64,000 nt of DNA. It comes from Clostridium transplantifaecale. Lineage in GTDB: Bacteria > Bacillota > Clostridia > Lachnospirales > Lachnospiraceae. The DNA is taken from NCBI RefSeq assembly GCF_900626075.1, contig NZ_UYZY01000005.1, positions 434,001-498,000 of the forward strand. The letters run 5' to 3'. Position 1 is the stretch's first letter. Each line of letters opens with the position of its first letter. Shown one piece after another: positions 1 through 8,622 of this stretch. The translations under genes and the position numbers were made by a program. The notes beneath the pieces are model-generated. The model was not told the DNA's origin, ran no database searches, and saw nothing but the letters and a program-made list of their open reading frames with translations.

Positions 1-183
1 AACAATGCCGCCAAGGTATATTCGGTGATTGTTGTTATTTGTATTATAATCGGTTCGACACTGAAACTGGAACTTGTATGGTCACTGGCAGACTTCTTTA
101 ACGGTCTTATGGTAATTCCGAATATTATGGCGCTGCTGGCGCTCAGCGGAGTTGTTATAAAGGCAGGACAGAAGCTGAAATAA
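1..183 (+). CDS. Alanine/glycine:Na+ symporter (AGCS family), C-terminal end only
   Basis: The window opens inside an open frame that ends at the TAA at 181-183. The 60 visible residues contain two hydrophobic stretches and end in a short lysine-rich tail (KAGQKLK). The pattern LELVWSLADFFNG followed by LMVIPNIMALLALSGVV is typical of the last two membrane segments of AGCS-family sodium:alanine symporters, which import alanine or glycine with Na+. The start and most of the protein lie outside the window. A hairpin terminator follows within 15 bases, so this is the last gene of its transcript. The family call rests on the tail alone. Confidence 0.75.
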   Translation, partial: NNAAKVYSVIVVICIIIGSTLKLELVWSLADFFNGLMVIPNIMALLALSGVVIKAGQKLK

Positions 184-194
184 AAAATTATAAT

Positions 195-246
195 ACAGCC
201 GTGGAAAGCAGCAGAAAATTCTGCCGTTATCCACGGCTGTTTCATA
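195..246. terminator. Rho-independent terminator between convergent genes
   Basis: An 11-bp perfect stem (ACAGCCGTGGA at 195-205 with its complement at 230-240) encloses a 24-nt loop. It is flanked by A/T-rich tracts on both sides, so it can stop the symporter transcript from the left and the DUF3870 transcript from the right. Confidence 0.8.
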
Positions 247-273
247 GCTCTATTTTAGGTTTGATACCCCGGT

Positions 274-597
274 TTATTGCTTTTCCGTCACCATCATGAA
301 CCGGTTATGGGCGTCTTTCATACAGGCGATTAGCGGTTTTTGGGTCAGGGCAAAGTAACGTTCTTTAATCGTCCGTTCCAACTCCTCCAGATCTGTTTTG
401 ATGCTTTTGCCGATAAACATGGATGCTACAAAATTCCTTGTGACGGCAAGGATGGTATTGCATTCGACGTCCAGGATTTTTCCCGAATCTTTTTCAACTA
501 CGAGGCTGATGTAAAATTCTCCGTGGAGGGTATAAATGGCATCCTCACGGCTTGGTTTGGCCTGGCCTACTATCAGCAGAGTATCATTATTATACAT
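274..597 (-). CDS. DUF3870 domain protein (copy 1)
   Basis: This 107-aa protein has no signal peptide or membrane segment and matches my memory of the DUF3870 family: LLIVGQAKPS near the start, then a region where a V-D-x-E-C-N-T-I motif precedes a helix with FVASMFIGKSI, and a C-terminal ALTQKPLIACMKDAHNR segment. Start chosen: ATG at 597, with GGAGAA about 8 nt upstream. The function is unknown. A second, diverged copy lies at 7797-8135 on the same strand, so the two bracket the LysR/MFS/CoA-transferase/GDH/SHMT block. It is convergent with the symporter gene and shares its terminator. Confidence 0.75.
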   Translation of the reverse strand: MYNNDTLLIVGQAKPSREDAIYTLHGEFYISLVVEKDSGKILDVECNTILAVTRNFVASMFIGKSIKTDLEELERTIKERYFALTQKPLIACMKDAHNRFMMVTEKQ

Positions 598-885
598 GAT
601 TTTAATTCTCCTTCCGGTCTTTTTTCAATCGTACCGTCTTTATATGGTTTCAATTCTTTTCTCACCATGAGATTATATCAATACCACAACATTTTTTCCA
701 TAGAAAAAGAAGCGGAATTTGGATTGTTCTTCTGAAGCAGGGGAAGATTGCCGCCAATATGCGGTTTTGCCCACCTCTATCTCTTCTATTATAGAAAAAG
801 GAGGTGCGGAATTGATCTGGCGGGAAATGGAATGATGTGTTAAAATGACGTTGTTAAAGTTGGGGAATGGGGGAGGCAGGAAGTT

Positions 886-1761
886 ATGACGCTGAATCAG
901 CTGAATTATTACGTGGAAATTGTCCGCCAGGGCAGTTTTACCAAAGCCGCAGAGAAACTCTTTGTAAGCCAGTCGACGCTTAGTAAGGCAATACGGGCTT
1001 TGGAAGAAGAGTTCCAGATGGAACTTATCAACCGGGGAGCCAAGGAGTTCCAGTTGACGGCACAGGGAGATGTTTTTTTAGAATATGCAGTCAGGATACT
1101 GGATTTTTATCATACCCAGACGCAGGAACTGTTTCAGCGTCTGCACAGTGCAAATGGAACGTTGAAACTGGGAATTCCGCCTACCGCCGGAGCTATCTAT
1201 TTCTTTTCAATTCTATACAAATTCCGGGAAACCTACCCGGGAATTGACCTTAAAATAGAGGAGATCACGTCCAAGGCAGTACATGAGCTGGTAGCAGCGG
1301 GAAAACTTGACATGGGGATTGTGATAGAACCGTTTTCCGACGATAAATTTTACAAACGGCCCAGCTACACCTCAGAAGCGGTTCTGCTGGTTTCACGGAA
1401 GCATCCGCTTGCGGCAAAGCGCAGTGTTTCATTTTCGGCCCTCCGTGGTGAAAAGTTCCTTCTTGTAACACCGGATTACATGTTTCATGACGTTGTAATG
1501 GAAAAGTGCCGGGAGGCAGGATTCCAGCCGGATGTCACGTTTGAGAGTTACCAGTGGGAGCTGCTGTTTGAGATGGTTGCCGATAACCAGGGTATCTGCA
1601 TATTACCGAAACCGCTGGTAGACAAGTTTAACAATACGCGGGTACATCAGGTTCATTTAAAAGATCCCGAGTTTCCCTGGACCCTTTCATTAATTTACCG
1701 CAAGGACAAATTCATCACGGTACCAATGCAGTGCTTTCTGGATTTGTGTTTTGGAACCTGA
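886..1761 (+). CDS. LysR-family transcriptional regulator
   Basis: At 291 aa this is the usual LysR length. Residues 1-60 form the winged helix-turn-helix (LNQLNYYVEIVRQGSFTKAA, then LFVSQSTLSKAIRALEEE). Residues about 90-290 form the periplasmic-binding-protein-like effector domain. The ATG at 886 follows a GGCAGGAAG ribosome site. The next genes on the same strand are an MFS carrier and a CoA-transferase, separated from it by a terminator and an apparent promoter. The likely role is control of that pair in response to the acid or CoA-ester metabolite they handle (inference). The ligand cannot be read from the sequence. Confidence 0.9.
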   Translation: MTLNQLNYYVEIVRQGSFTKAAEKLFVSQSTLSKAIRALEEEFQMELINRGAKEFQLTAQGDVFLEYAVRILDFYHTQTQELFQRLHSANGTLKLGIPPTAGAIYFFSILYKFRETYPGIDLKIEEITSKAVHELVAAGKLDMGIVIEPFSDDKFYKRPSYTSEAVLLVSRKHPLAAKRSVSFSALRGEKFLLVTPDYMFHDVVMEKCREAGFQPDVTFESYQWELLFEMVADNQGICILPKPLVDKFNNTRVHQVHLKDPEFPWTLSLIYRKDKFITVPMQCFLDLCFGT

Positions 1762-1770
1762 TGAGGGAGA

Positions 1771-1831
1771 AAAGCAGAGTACATGGCAGTGTCATGATCC
1801 AAATGACAGTTCCATATGCTCTGCTTTTTTG
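1771..1831 (+). terminator. Terminator of the LysR gene
   Basis: AAAGCAGAG at 1771-1779 pairs with CTCTGCTTT at 1820-1828, and the stem is extended by an imperfect ACATGG/CCATAT. The 3' arm runs into a T6 tract. It separates the regulator from the MFS gene. Confidence 0.75.
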
Positions 1832-1933
1832 CTGCCCGGGTATGGGGACACAGCGCATACCGTTTCCTGCTTTGGGGTATGAATTGAATTCATAGCCCAT
1901 TAAAAAAGGCTATTTTCCATTTGAAAAACATCA

Positions 1934-1942
1934 TGCTATAAT
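1934..1942 (+). promoter_or_regulatory. Probable extended -10 promoter of the MFS/CoA-transferase operon
   Basis: TGCTATAAT is a perfect extended -10 (TGnTATAAT), about 140 nt before the MFS start. The -35 at correct spacing is weak (TTTCCA at 1914-1919), which fits an activator-dependent promoter. A short A/T-rich dyad (ATTTTCCATTTGAAAAA) just upstream could be a LysR site, but I cannot confirm it. Confidence 0.45.
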
Positions 1943-2081
1943 CAAACCACAAAGCCGCAATGGCCATGCGGACAAGAGTGATAACAACAAAAAACAGCGC
2001 TGGAATTTATTGATAAGAGGGATTCAATCTGAAAAAAGTTACGTAAATGAGTTTCACTTAAAAGGAAAGGAATTGTGAATT

Positions 2082-3311
2082 ATGGGGAATCAACAAACTA
2101 AAGTATCTTCTTCGAGGGCTGTTATAATTGAGTTCGTAATGTTTTTCACTTATGCGTTTTTTGCAGTAAACTGGATTGCGGGGAGTACGCTGACACCGCA
2201 GATTATGGAACATTTTAACCTGAAAACCTTTGCGTCAGCGACCTTTATTTCAAATGCGATTACGCTGGCAAAGATTATCGGAAATTTTATGGCGGCGGGT
2301 ATTTTAAGCAGACTGTACCCGAAAAAGGCCATCGGCCTTGGTTCCGGGCTGATTGTACTGGGAAGTACCCTGGCAATATTCGCCCCGCAGTACTGGCTGT
2401 TCATTCTCGGCCGTTTCATCATGGGATTCGGAGGAGCATTGTATGTGGTATACTTCAGCCCTGTGGTGATTCATTATTTTGAGTCGAAGAAACGTCTCAC
2501 AGTCAATGCGCTGAACGGCGCGGCGTACAATTTCGGCGGCATTGTTGCCATGTTAATTGTAGGGCCGGTTATTGCCTGGCTCAAAACCTGGCAGTACAGC
2601 ATGGGATTTTTTGCAGTAGTCAGCGCCCTTCTCTGGGTTTTATGGCCGGTTATCGGCCAGGATTTTGAACTGAACCAGGGGACCGGGACAAAACAGGCGC
2701 CGTATACGATCGGCCAGGCCCTGAAAGAAAAAATCAACTGGATTCTGCCGTTTACCTATTCCGGTCTGCTTACTTTTTATATCGTAATGCTGAATATCTT
2801 CCCGATTTCCGGAACAACGGCAATCAGCAGCAAGGCCCTGAGTACGCTCGTGGCGGTGGGGGGGATCATCGGTTCCCTGCTTGCCATTGCAATGGGAAGA
2901 GTGTATTTTAAACGCCTTCCGGTGATTCGCATCTCCGGCCTTGCAATGACACTTTTCGGCGTCCTGATGTTCAGGACGGACAGCGGAGCCTTGTCGGCAG
3001 TGGCGGCACTTCTCATCGGACTGTTCATGTTCCTGCCGGTCAGCTCCCTGATGATGATTCCACAGGAACTTCCGGGAATGACACCGGCCAAACTGACAAC
3101 GATTATGGGACTTTTCTGGGCCCTGTCTTACATTATTGAGACCGCCGCCTATTTTATCATCGGTTTCATTATCGACCGGTTTGGTTACGGAATGGGATTA
3201 AACTTTGCCCTGATTATGAGCGTCACATTTTTCCTGGGCTCCTTCCTTCTGCCGGAAACAGGAAAGGACGGCGCAAAGGAAACATCCGATGCAAAACTTA
3301 AATGCAGTTAA
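2082..3311 (+). CDS. MFS transporter (CynX/NimT-like)
   Basis: This 409-aa integral membrane protein has about 12 hydrophobic segments and no signal peptide. The family signature between TM2 and TM3 appears as SRLYPKKAIGLGSGLIVLG, and the second half begins with the TM7 region near residue 225. Start: ATG at 2082 after an AAAGGAAAGG site. The gene ends 46 nt before a CoA-transferase on the same strand, so the two are probably co-transcribed. The carrier most likely imports or exports the organic acid that the CoA-transferase activates. The substrate is unknown. Confidence 0.85.
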   Translation: MGNQQTKVSSSRAVIIEFVMFFTYAFFAVNWIAGSTLTPQIMEHFNLKTFASATFISNAITLAKIIGNFMAAGILSRLYPKKAIGLGSGLIVLGSTLAIFAPQYWLFILGRFIMGFGGALYVVYFSPVVIHYFESKKRLTVNALNGAAYNFGGIVAMLIVGPVIAWLKTWQYSMGFFAVVSALLWVLWPVIGQDFELNQGTGTKQAPYTIGQALKEKINWILPFTYSGLLTFYIVMLNIFPISGTTAISSKALSTLVAVGGIIGSLLAIAMGRVYFKRLPVIRISGLAMTLFGVLMFRTDSGALSAVAALLIGLFMFLPVSSLMMIPQELPGMTPAKLTTIMGLFWALSYIIETAAYFIIGFIIDRFGYGMGLNFALIMSVTFFLGSFLLPETGKDGAKETSDAKLKCS

Positions 3312-3357
3312 AGTTACCGCCCACAGCGGATATTATTAATAGAAGAGGAGAGTAAAT

Positions 3358-4692
3358 ATGAAATCATTCGAAGAGATCTACCGTGAAAAAGTGATGACAG
3401 CCGAAGAGGCCCTTGAACTGATAAAAGACGGAGACTATATGTTTTCCGCACAGGCTGCGGGAGAGCCGGCGGCAATCCTGTCCCATCTTCAGCACCTGAA
3501 AGAGACGGGAGTTAAAAATACCACAATCAATACCTGTCTTCCATTACAGTATTATGATGCATTTAAGGATTCGGAAATGCAGGGAGTGATGTCACATAAC
3601 GGATGGTTTTTCAGCCCAGGACTGCGTGATGCACATAAAAAGAAACTGGTCAGCGCCATCCCCCAAAGTTCTACCTCGGTTCTGCGTAAAGTGCTGAGCC
3701 GACTGGAATATGAGAAACGCCGCCCGGTAGTCCTGGCAACCGTTTCTCCGATGGACAGCCACGGATATATGTCGCTTTCGGTAAGTGCAATCTATGAGCG
3801 GGATTTAATCAACAGCGGAGCGCTGACGATTCTGGAAGTGAACCCTAATTTCCCGCGCACCTTCGGGGATACGCAGGTCCATGTTTCCGAGGCGGACGCC
3901 CTTGTGGAATCTGACCGTCCTATTCCGGTGAGCAAGCTTGCGCCGTATACGGAAGTGGATGCAAAGATAGGAAAATATGTGGCTTCCCTGGTGGAGGACG
4001 GTTCCACAATTCAGCTTGGAATCGGTAATATTCCCAATGCCGTTGCCGCTGAACTGAAAAGCAAAAAGCATCTTGGAATTCATACCGAAATGTTCACGGA
4101 GACTATGGTCGACCTGATCGAGTGCGGAGCGGTGGATAATTCCTGCAAAGGTCTTTTAGACGGATATTCGGTCTGCTCCTTTACAATGGGAAGCAAGCGT
4201 CTCTATGATTATATTGACAATAACCCTGCCGTCCTGTTTAAGTCATGTACTTTTACGAATGATCCATACACAATCGGACGCAACAATAAATTCGTTTCAG
4301 TCAATGCGACTCTGGAGGTGGATCTCACCGGCCAGTGCGCCTCCGAGACAGTGGGTTATGATCAGTGGTCGGGCACCGGCGGCCAGTCTGAGACGGTGCA
4401 GGGCTCCCAGATGTCCAAGGGAGGCAAGTCCATTATTGCAATGCATTCCACATACAGGACAAAGGATGAGAACGGCGGTGAAACTCTGCACTCCAAGATC
4501 GTGCCCTTTCTGCACGAGGGAGCCGTCGTCACCACATCCAGAAACGATACGGATTATGTTGTGACCGAGTATGGAATCGCTTGGCTGCGCGGAAGAAATG
4601 TAGCGGAGAGGGCGGAGGCGTTAATCAACATTGCCCACCCTGATTTCCGTGACGGGCTGAGGGATAAAGCGAGAGAATATGGAATATGGTAA
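3358..4692 (+). CDS. Acetyl-CoA hydrolase/transferase family CoA-transferase
   Basis: This 444-aa protein belongs to the family of 4-hydroxybutyrate, butyrate:acetate and propionate CoA-transferases. The glycine-rich QLGIGNIPNAVAAEL motif lies at about residues 219-233. The expected catalytic glutamate is E244 in GIHTEMF, which carries the acyl-CoA glutamyl thioester in this family. SGTGGQ (about residue 340) and VVTEYGIAWLRG (about 400) form the CoA-binding C-terminal lobe. The ATG follows GAGGAG. The partner MFS gene lies 46 nt upstream and LysR before that, suggesting a regulated uptake-plus-activation unit for a short carboxylic acid. The acyl substrate cannot be assigned by eye. Confidence 0.85.
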   Translation: MKSFEEIYREKVMTAEEALELIKDGDYMFSAQAAGEPAAILSHLQHLKETGVKNTTINTCLPLQYYDAFKDSEMQGVMSHNGWFFSPGLRDAHKKKLVSAIPQSSTSVLRKVLSRLEYEKRRPVVLATVSPMDSHGYMSLSVSAIYERDLINSGALTILEVNPNFPRTFGDTQVHVSEADALVESDRPIPVSKLAPYTEVDAKIGKYVASLVEDGSTIQLGIGNIPNAVAAELKSKKHLGIHTEMFTETMVDLIECGAVDNSCKGLLDGYSVCSFTMGSKRLYDYIDNNPAVLFKSCTFTNDPYTIGRNNKFVSVNATLEVDLTGQCASETVGYDQWSGTGGQSETVQGSQMSKGGKSIIAMHSTYRTKDENGGETLHSKIVPFLHEGAVVTTSRNDTDYVVTEYGIAWLRGRNVAERAEALINIAHPDFRDGLRDKAREYGIW

Positions 4693-4782
4693 CAGCCGGA
4701 TTTTAAGTGGCGGTGATACGATACTGTGAATTGTATGATGCATCAGATGAGTAGAGATAGTAATAAACACGAGTAATAAAAA

Positions 4783-4820
4783 CGCCCGATACCTGTTTTG
4801 CAGCAGATACCGGGCGCTTT
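4783..4820. terminator. Bidirectional terminator between CoA-transferase and gdhA
   Basis: CGCCCGATACCTG at 4783-4795 pairs imperfectly with the complementary arm at 4801-4816, ending in CTTTGT on the + strand. An A-rich tract on the other side provides T residues for the convergent gdhA transcript. Confidence 0.6.
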
Positions 4821-4887
4821 GTCAATTATATGAGGTATGCAGAATCAGAAGATTTCGAAAAAAGGCTGTGAATCGTAACAATAAAAG

Positions 4888-6240
4888 TTACCATGCGATA
4901 CCCTGAGCCATCATTGCATCCGCGACTTTCTGGAAGCCGACGATGTTGGCGCCTGCCACCAGATTATAGCCGAGGCCGTACCGCTTCGCGGCGTCAGCCG
5001 AGCCGTCATGAATTTCGATCATGATCTGATGCAGTTTTGAGTCAACTTCTTCGGCAGTCCACGAAAGCCTTTCACTGTTCTGGCTCATCTCAAGTCCGGA
5101 GACGAGCACGCCGCCGGCATTGACGGCCTTGGAAGGAGCGACCACCATGCCCGGTTGTTCCATCAGGAATTTAAGGGCCTCATTCGTAGTGGGCATATTG
5201 GCGACTTCAATGTAGTACTTAACACCGTTTGAAACAATTTTTTTCGCCTGTTCCAGATCAATATCATTCTGGGTAGCGCAGGGCATGATAATGTCGACTT
5301 TCTGTCCCCAGGGCTTCTCACCGGGGTAGAACTGCACACTGAATTTATCCGCATAATCCTGAACTTTGTTGCGTCCGGACGCCCTCATTTCCAGCATGTA
5401 ACTGATTTTCTCATCGGTCACAATCCCGTCCGGATCATAGATATATCCGTCCGGTCCGGAGAGAGTAACCGCTTTGGCGCCTAATTCGGCCAGCTTCCTG
5501 GCGGCGCCCCATGCCACGTTGCCGAATCCGGCCAGGGCAACGGTCTTTCCGGCCAGCGTGTCGTTCTCATGCTTCATAACCGCTTCCACATAATAAACAG
5601 AACCGTAACCGGTAGCTTCCGGACGGATGAGGGAGCCGCCGAAGGATCTGCCTTTTCCGGTAAGGACGCCGTTCTTAAATCCTCCGACAATTTTACGGTA
5701 CTGGCCGTACAGGTATCCGACTTCGCGGGCTCCGACGCCGAGGTCTCCGGCGGGAACGTCCACGTCAGGTCCGATATGGCGGTATAATTCAGTCATAAAG
5801 GCCTGGCAGAACCGCATAACTTCCCGGTCGCTTTTTCCGTTGGGATCAAAATCGCAGCCGCCCTTGGCGCCGCCCATCGGAAGCGTTGTCAGGCTGTCCT
5901 TGAACGTCTGCTCAAATCCGAGAAACTTCACAACCGAAAGATTGACTTCCGGTGAAAAACGAAGTCCGCCTTTATATGGCCCGATCGCCCCATTAAACTG
6001 TACTCTGTATCCCGTGTTTACATGGATTTTTCCGTTGTCATCCTCCCAGGGAACCCGGAATTCGATGATTCTTTCCGGAATGACCATCCTTTCCAGGAGC
6101 GCGTTATCTTCATATTCAGGATGTGCGTCAATCACAGGACTTAAAGAAGTGAGAACTTCTTCCACCGTCTGGACAAACTCCGGCTCATTCGCATTTTTTA
6201 CTCTTACCTCATTCAGAACTTTTTCTATATATGCATTCAT
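4888..6240 (-). CDS. gdhA: Glutamate dehydrogenase, hexameric NAD(P)-dependent
   Basis: This 450-aa enzyme interconverts glutamate with 2-oxoglutarate and ammonia in the cytosol. The visible active-site blocks are GPYKGGLRF (substrate lysine), PMGGAKGGCDFDP (catalytic lysine) and VPAGDLGVGARE (catalytic aspartate). The Rossmann motif GFGNVAWGAA follows, then GGVLVSGLEMSQN near the C-terminus. It is very similar to the remembered C. symbiosum NAD-GDH. Start: ATG at 6240, preceded by GAGGAGGTATTTCC. The frame stays open 33 codons further upstream, into the SHMT-like gene, but has no ribosome site there. It lies 38 nt downstream of that gene. With GltS nearby, it fits glutamate fermentation or nitrogen assimilation. 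Confidence 0.97.
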   Translation of the reverse strand: MNAYIEKVLNEVRVKNANEPEFVQTVEEVLTSLSPVIDAHPEYEDNALLERMVIPERIIEFRVPWEDDNGKIHVNTGYRVQFNGAIGPYKGGLRFSPEVNLSVVKFLGFEQTFKDSLTTLPMGGAKGGCDFDPNGKSDREVMRFCQAFMTELYRHIGPDVDVPAGDLGVGAREVGYLYGQYRKIVGGFKNGVLTGKGRSFGGSLIRPEATGYGSVYYVEAVMKHENDTLAGKTVALAGFGNVAWGAARKLAELGAKAVTLSGPDGYIYDPDGIVTDEKISYMLEMRASGRNKVQDYADKFSVQFYPGEKPWGQKVDIIMPCATQNDIDLEQAKKIVSNGVKYYIEVANMPTTNEALKFLMEQPGMVVAPSKAVNAGGVLVSGLEMSQNSERLSWTAEEVDSKLHQIMIEIHDGSADAAKRYGLGYNLVAGANIVGFQKVADAMMAQGIAW

Positions 6241-6278
6241 GGAAATACCTCCTCTAAAATTGATTGTTTTCGGAAAAA

Positions 6279-7607
6279 TCAGTAGGCCTGATGGCAGTAC
6301 ATTTTTTCGAATTCTTCCCGGATAACCGGTGAAACCCACTCACTGGAGAACATCGGATGGGAAGTGGCGATTTTATAAACCTCCTGCCTGATTTCATCGA
6401 GTACGGCCGGATTGTCCTTGTTCTTAAGCCCCCTGCCCAGCATACGGCCGATATTGTACATTTCCTCTTCTTTGGCGCCTCTTGTGGTCATGGTTGGGGA
6501 ACCGATTCTCAGACCGCTTCCAAGACTGGGCGGAAGTGTGTCGTAGGGAATCATATTCTTATTTGTGATAATGCCGAGACTGCAGAGAAGAGTCTCCGCC
6601 TCCTGCCCGTTGGCAATGACGGGAGTCACATCCAGCATGACCATGTGTGTATCCGTACCCCCGGTAATCAGCCGCATTCCCTCGTCTTTACAGCCACTTG
6701 CCAGTGCTTTTGCATTCAGGCAGACCTGTTTTGCATATTCTTTAAATTCGGGCTGAAGCAGTTCCTGGAAGAGGACTCCGCGTGCGGCTAGCATGTCGCC
6801 CTTTGGGCCGCCCTGAAGTCTTGGGAATACACCGCGGTCGATTTTCTGGCCCAGTTCTTTGCGGCAAAGGATAACGCCGCATCCGCGGGGCCCCCTGAGT
6901 GTTTTTTGGGTGGACATGGTGACAACATCGGCGTAGGGAACCGGGCTGGGAATGGCGCCGCCGGCAATCAGGCCGCAGTCGTGGGCACAGTCTACCCAGA
7001 AATAGGCTCCTACTTCATCGCAGATTTCCCGGAACGCTTTGTATTCGATGGTGCGCGGATAGGAAGACGCACCGGTTACAATGAGTTTTGGTTTGTTTTC
7101 AAGGGCCATCTGCCGAATCTGATCCATATCAATGCGCTCGGTCTCTTTATTTACGCCGTAATGAAGGGCGTTAAATTCCCGGCCGCTGTAGTGGAATTTG
7201 GCTCCGTGGCTTAAATGGCCTCCATTGTCGAGTTCAAGGGCAAGGAAGGTGTCACCTTTCTTTAATAAACCGGTGAGAACCGCCATGTTGGCAATGGTAG
7301 CGTTGCCCGACTGGATATTGGCGTGTTCCGCGCCAAAGACTTTTTTGACACGTTCAATAGCAAGAAGCTCGGCCTGGTCTGCCAGCTGGCAGCCGCCTAC
7401 AAACCGTTTTCCCGGGTACCCTTCGGTGTTTTTGTTTGTGAATGCGGAACCTTCCAGGGCGGAAGCAAGTGGGGAAACAACGTTTTCTGAAGCAATAAGA
7501 CCGATTGTTTCAAATTGGCGCTTTTCTTCGCGGTGAAGAAGGCCGGACATTTCAGGGTCAAAGACATCGAGTAATTTGACAGCATCCTGTTTTGTTGAGT
7601 TGGACAT
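6279..7607 (-). CDS. Serine hydroxymethyltransferase family PLP enzyme (glyA-like, divergent active site)
   Basis: This 442-aa fold-type I PLP enzyme has clear SHMT architecture: IASENVVSP, TEGYPGKRF, NGGHLSHG, VDCAHDCG, and the PLP lysine in STQKTLRGPRG. Classical SHMT makes glycine and methylene-THF from serine. Against remembered E. coli GlyA, several active-site residues differ. Tyr55 is Asn60, Tyr65 is Val70, the phosphate-binding Ser97-Gly98-Ser99 is Asn-Ala-Thr, and His228 next to the PLP lysine is Gln. The general base Glu57 (here Glu62), His126, Asp200, His203 and Arg363 are kept. Start: ATG at 7607, preceded by AAAGGGGA; an in-frame ATG 18 nt upstream lies before that site. The neighbour gdhA is downstream. 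It may be a folate-independent aldolase or an SHMT paralogue. Confidence 0.85.
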   Translation of the reverse strand: MSNSTKQDAVKLLDVFDPEMSGLLHREEKRQFETIGLIASENVVSPLASALEGSAFTNKNTEGYPGKRFVGGCQLADQAELLAIERVKKVFGAEHANIQSGNATIANMAVLTGLLKKGDTFLALELDNGGHLSHGAKFHYSGREFNALHYGVNKETERIDMDQIRQMALENKPKLIVTGASSYPRTIEYKAFREICDEVGAYFWVDCAHDCGLIAGGAIPSPVPYADVVTMSTQKTLRGPRGCGVILCRKELGQKIDRGVFPRLQGGPKGDMLAARGVLFQELLQPEFKEYAKQVCLNAKALASGCKDEGMRLITGGTDTHMVMLDVTPVIANGQEAETLLCSLGIITNKNMIPYDTLPPSLGSGLRIGSPTMTTRGAKEEEMYNIGRMLGRGLKNKDNPAVLDEIRQEVYKIATSHPMFSSEWVSPVIREEFEKMYCHQAY

Positions 7608-7685
7608 GAGAAAATCCCCTTTCATAGATAATTTATGGTTTATTTCGAACGCCTGCCGGCAATTCTACTCCTGTGAAATAAAAAA

Positions 7686-7730
7686 GGAAGAACAAACAGA
7701 CATTGGTTGCAATGCCGGGTTTGTTCTTCC
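7686..7730 (-). terminator. Terminator of DUF3870 copy 2
   Basis: A 12-bp perfect stem (GGAAGAACAAAC at 7686-7697 with GTTTGTTCTTCC at 7719-7730) is followed on the minus strand by a T5 run (AAAAA at 7681-7685). It ends the DUF3870 transcript before the SHMT-like gene, which must therefore have its own promoter or rely on readthrough. Confidence 0.85.
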
Positions 7731-7796
7731 CTAAGATGATTAATCGGGGGTGACCGAATAATCTTTAAAAAAGATCGTATAATGAATGTTAAAACA

Positions 7797-8135
7797 CTAA
7801 AGCTTAGCTTCCGGATACGCCATCAGATAACGGTTCTGCGCGTCCCTCAGAGCGACAAGGACCGCCTTTTGGGCCAGCGCCAGGAATCTTTTTTTGATGA
7901 TTTCGCTGATGAGGGCGATGTCGGTGACAATGTTTTTCCCAACGAGAATTTCTCTTAAAAAGAGATTGGTGTCCTCCATAACCATGTTGGCGCTGGCATT
8001 GATAATCGTGTTCGTATGAATATCAATTACCATACTGAGGGAAAATGCGCCGTACATGGCGTTGATGGCATCTTCTTTTGATACCTTGGCAACGCCTGTG
8101 ATAAATACTGAATCTTCCGGAAAAATTTTGACCAT
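7797..8135 (-). CDS. DUF3870 domain protein (copy 2)
   Basis: This 112-aa paralogue of the protein at 274-597 has the same layout: VFITGVAKVSKEDAI at the start, FLREILVGKNI in the middle, and RFLALAQKAVLVALRDAQNRYLM at the end. It has no signal peptide or membrane segment. Start: ATG at 8135, after GAAAGAAATGGAGA. A hairpin terminator follows it, so it forms its own transcript upstream of the SHMT-like/gdhA pair. Its function is unknown. The repeated proximity of DUF3870 to amino-acid and CoA-transferase genes is the only functional hint. Confidence 0.75.
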   Translation of the reverse strand: MVKIFPEDSVFITGVAKVSKEDAINAMYGAFSLSMVIDIHTNTIINASANMVMEDTNLFLREILVGKNIVTDIALISEIIKKRFLALAQKAVLVALRDAQNRYLMAYPEAKL

Positions 8136-8509
8136 ACCAGTTCTCCATTTCTTTCAAACGACGGAAAGCACGCTTCGCGGACTTTTCATTACCAATAACA
8201 AAAAGACGAGAGAACTACTCCATATTAATAGTTCTTTCGCCTAATTTATTTTAGTTCTGAGAGGATATCCCAAAACCAATATATTCGACTGACATCAGAA
8301 TAAATGATCTTGAAAAAATAGTCAATCATAAAAACAACTAAAAATTAAGTAATAACTTTGTTTAATATTTCTATTGCCATCTTTTGAAAACTATGCTTTA
8401 CTAATCTCAAAGTAAATGCTTCTGCGCAGAACATTAGCTTCAGACAATTGAAACCTTATATACACGTATATGGATGCAATGGATGCTCTCCCTATATGAA
8501 CGTTTTTAA
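8136..8509. other. A/T-rich divergent intergenic region, DUF3870 copy 2 / gltS
   Basis: No gene of convincing length. The region must hold promoters for both divergent genes. A very short frame at 8470-8499 (ATG to TGA, nine codons, repeated Asp-Ala) sits just before the gltS leader hairpin but has no clear ribosome site. Confidence 0.4.
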
Positions 8510-8565
8510 GGCTCAAAAGAATAGCATACATCTTAAGATGCATGCAGTTCTTTTGGGCCTTTTTG
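8510..8565 (+). terminator. Intrinsic-terminator-like hairpin in the gltS leader (candidate attenuator)
   Basis: A long dyad from GGCTCAAAAGAA (8510-8521) to its complement ending GGGCC at 8559 is centred on CTTAAG and followed at once by T6. It has the form of a strong intrinsic terminator, yet no complete gene lies upstream on this strand. It sits 58 nt before gltS, so it probably terminates or attenuates the gltS leader RNA. Confidence 0.6.
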
Positions 8566-8622
8566 TATATAAGAATATTACAATATAACTTAAGTGAAAT
8601 GAGAAGGGGAGGGGACAAAGAT

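Noticed and set aside
5627..6325. 232-codon frame on the + strand across gdhA
   Set aside because: It is the mirror of the gdhA reading frame; its codons and composition follow from gdhA, and it has no start signals.
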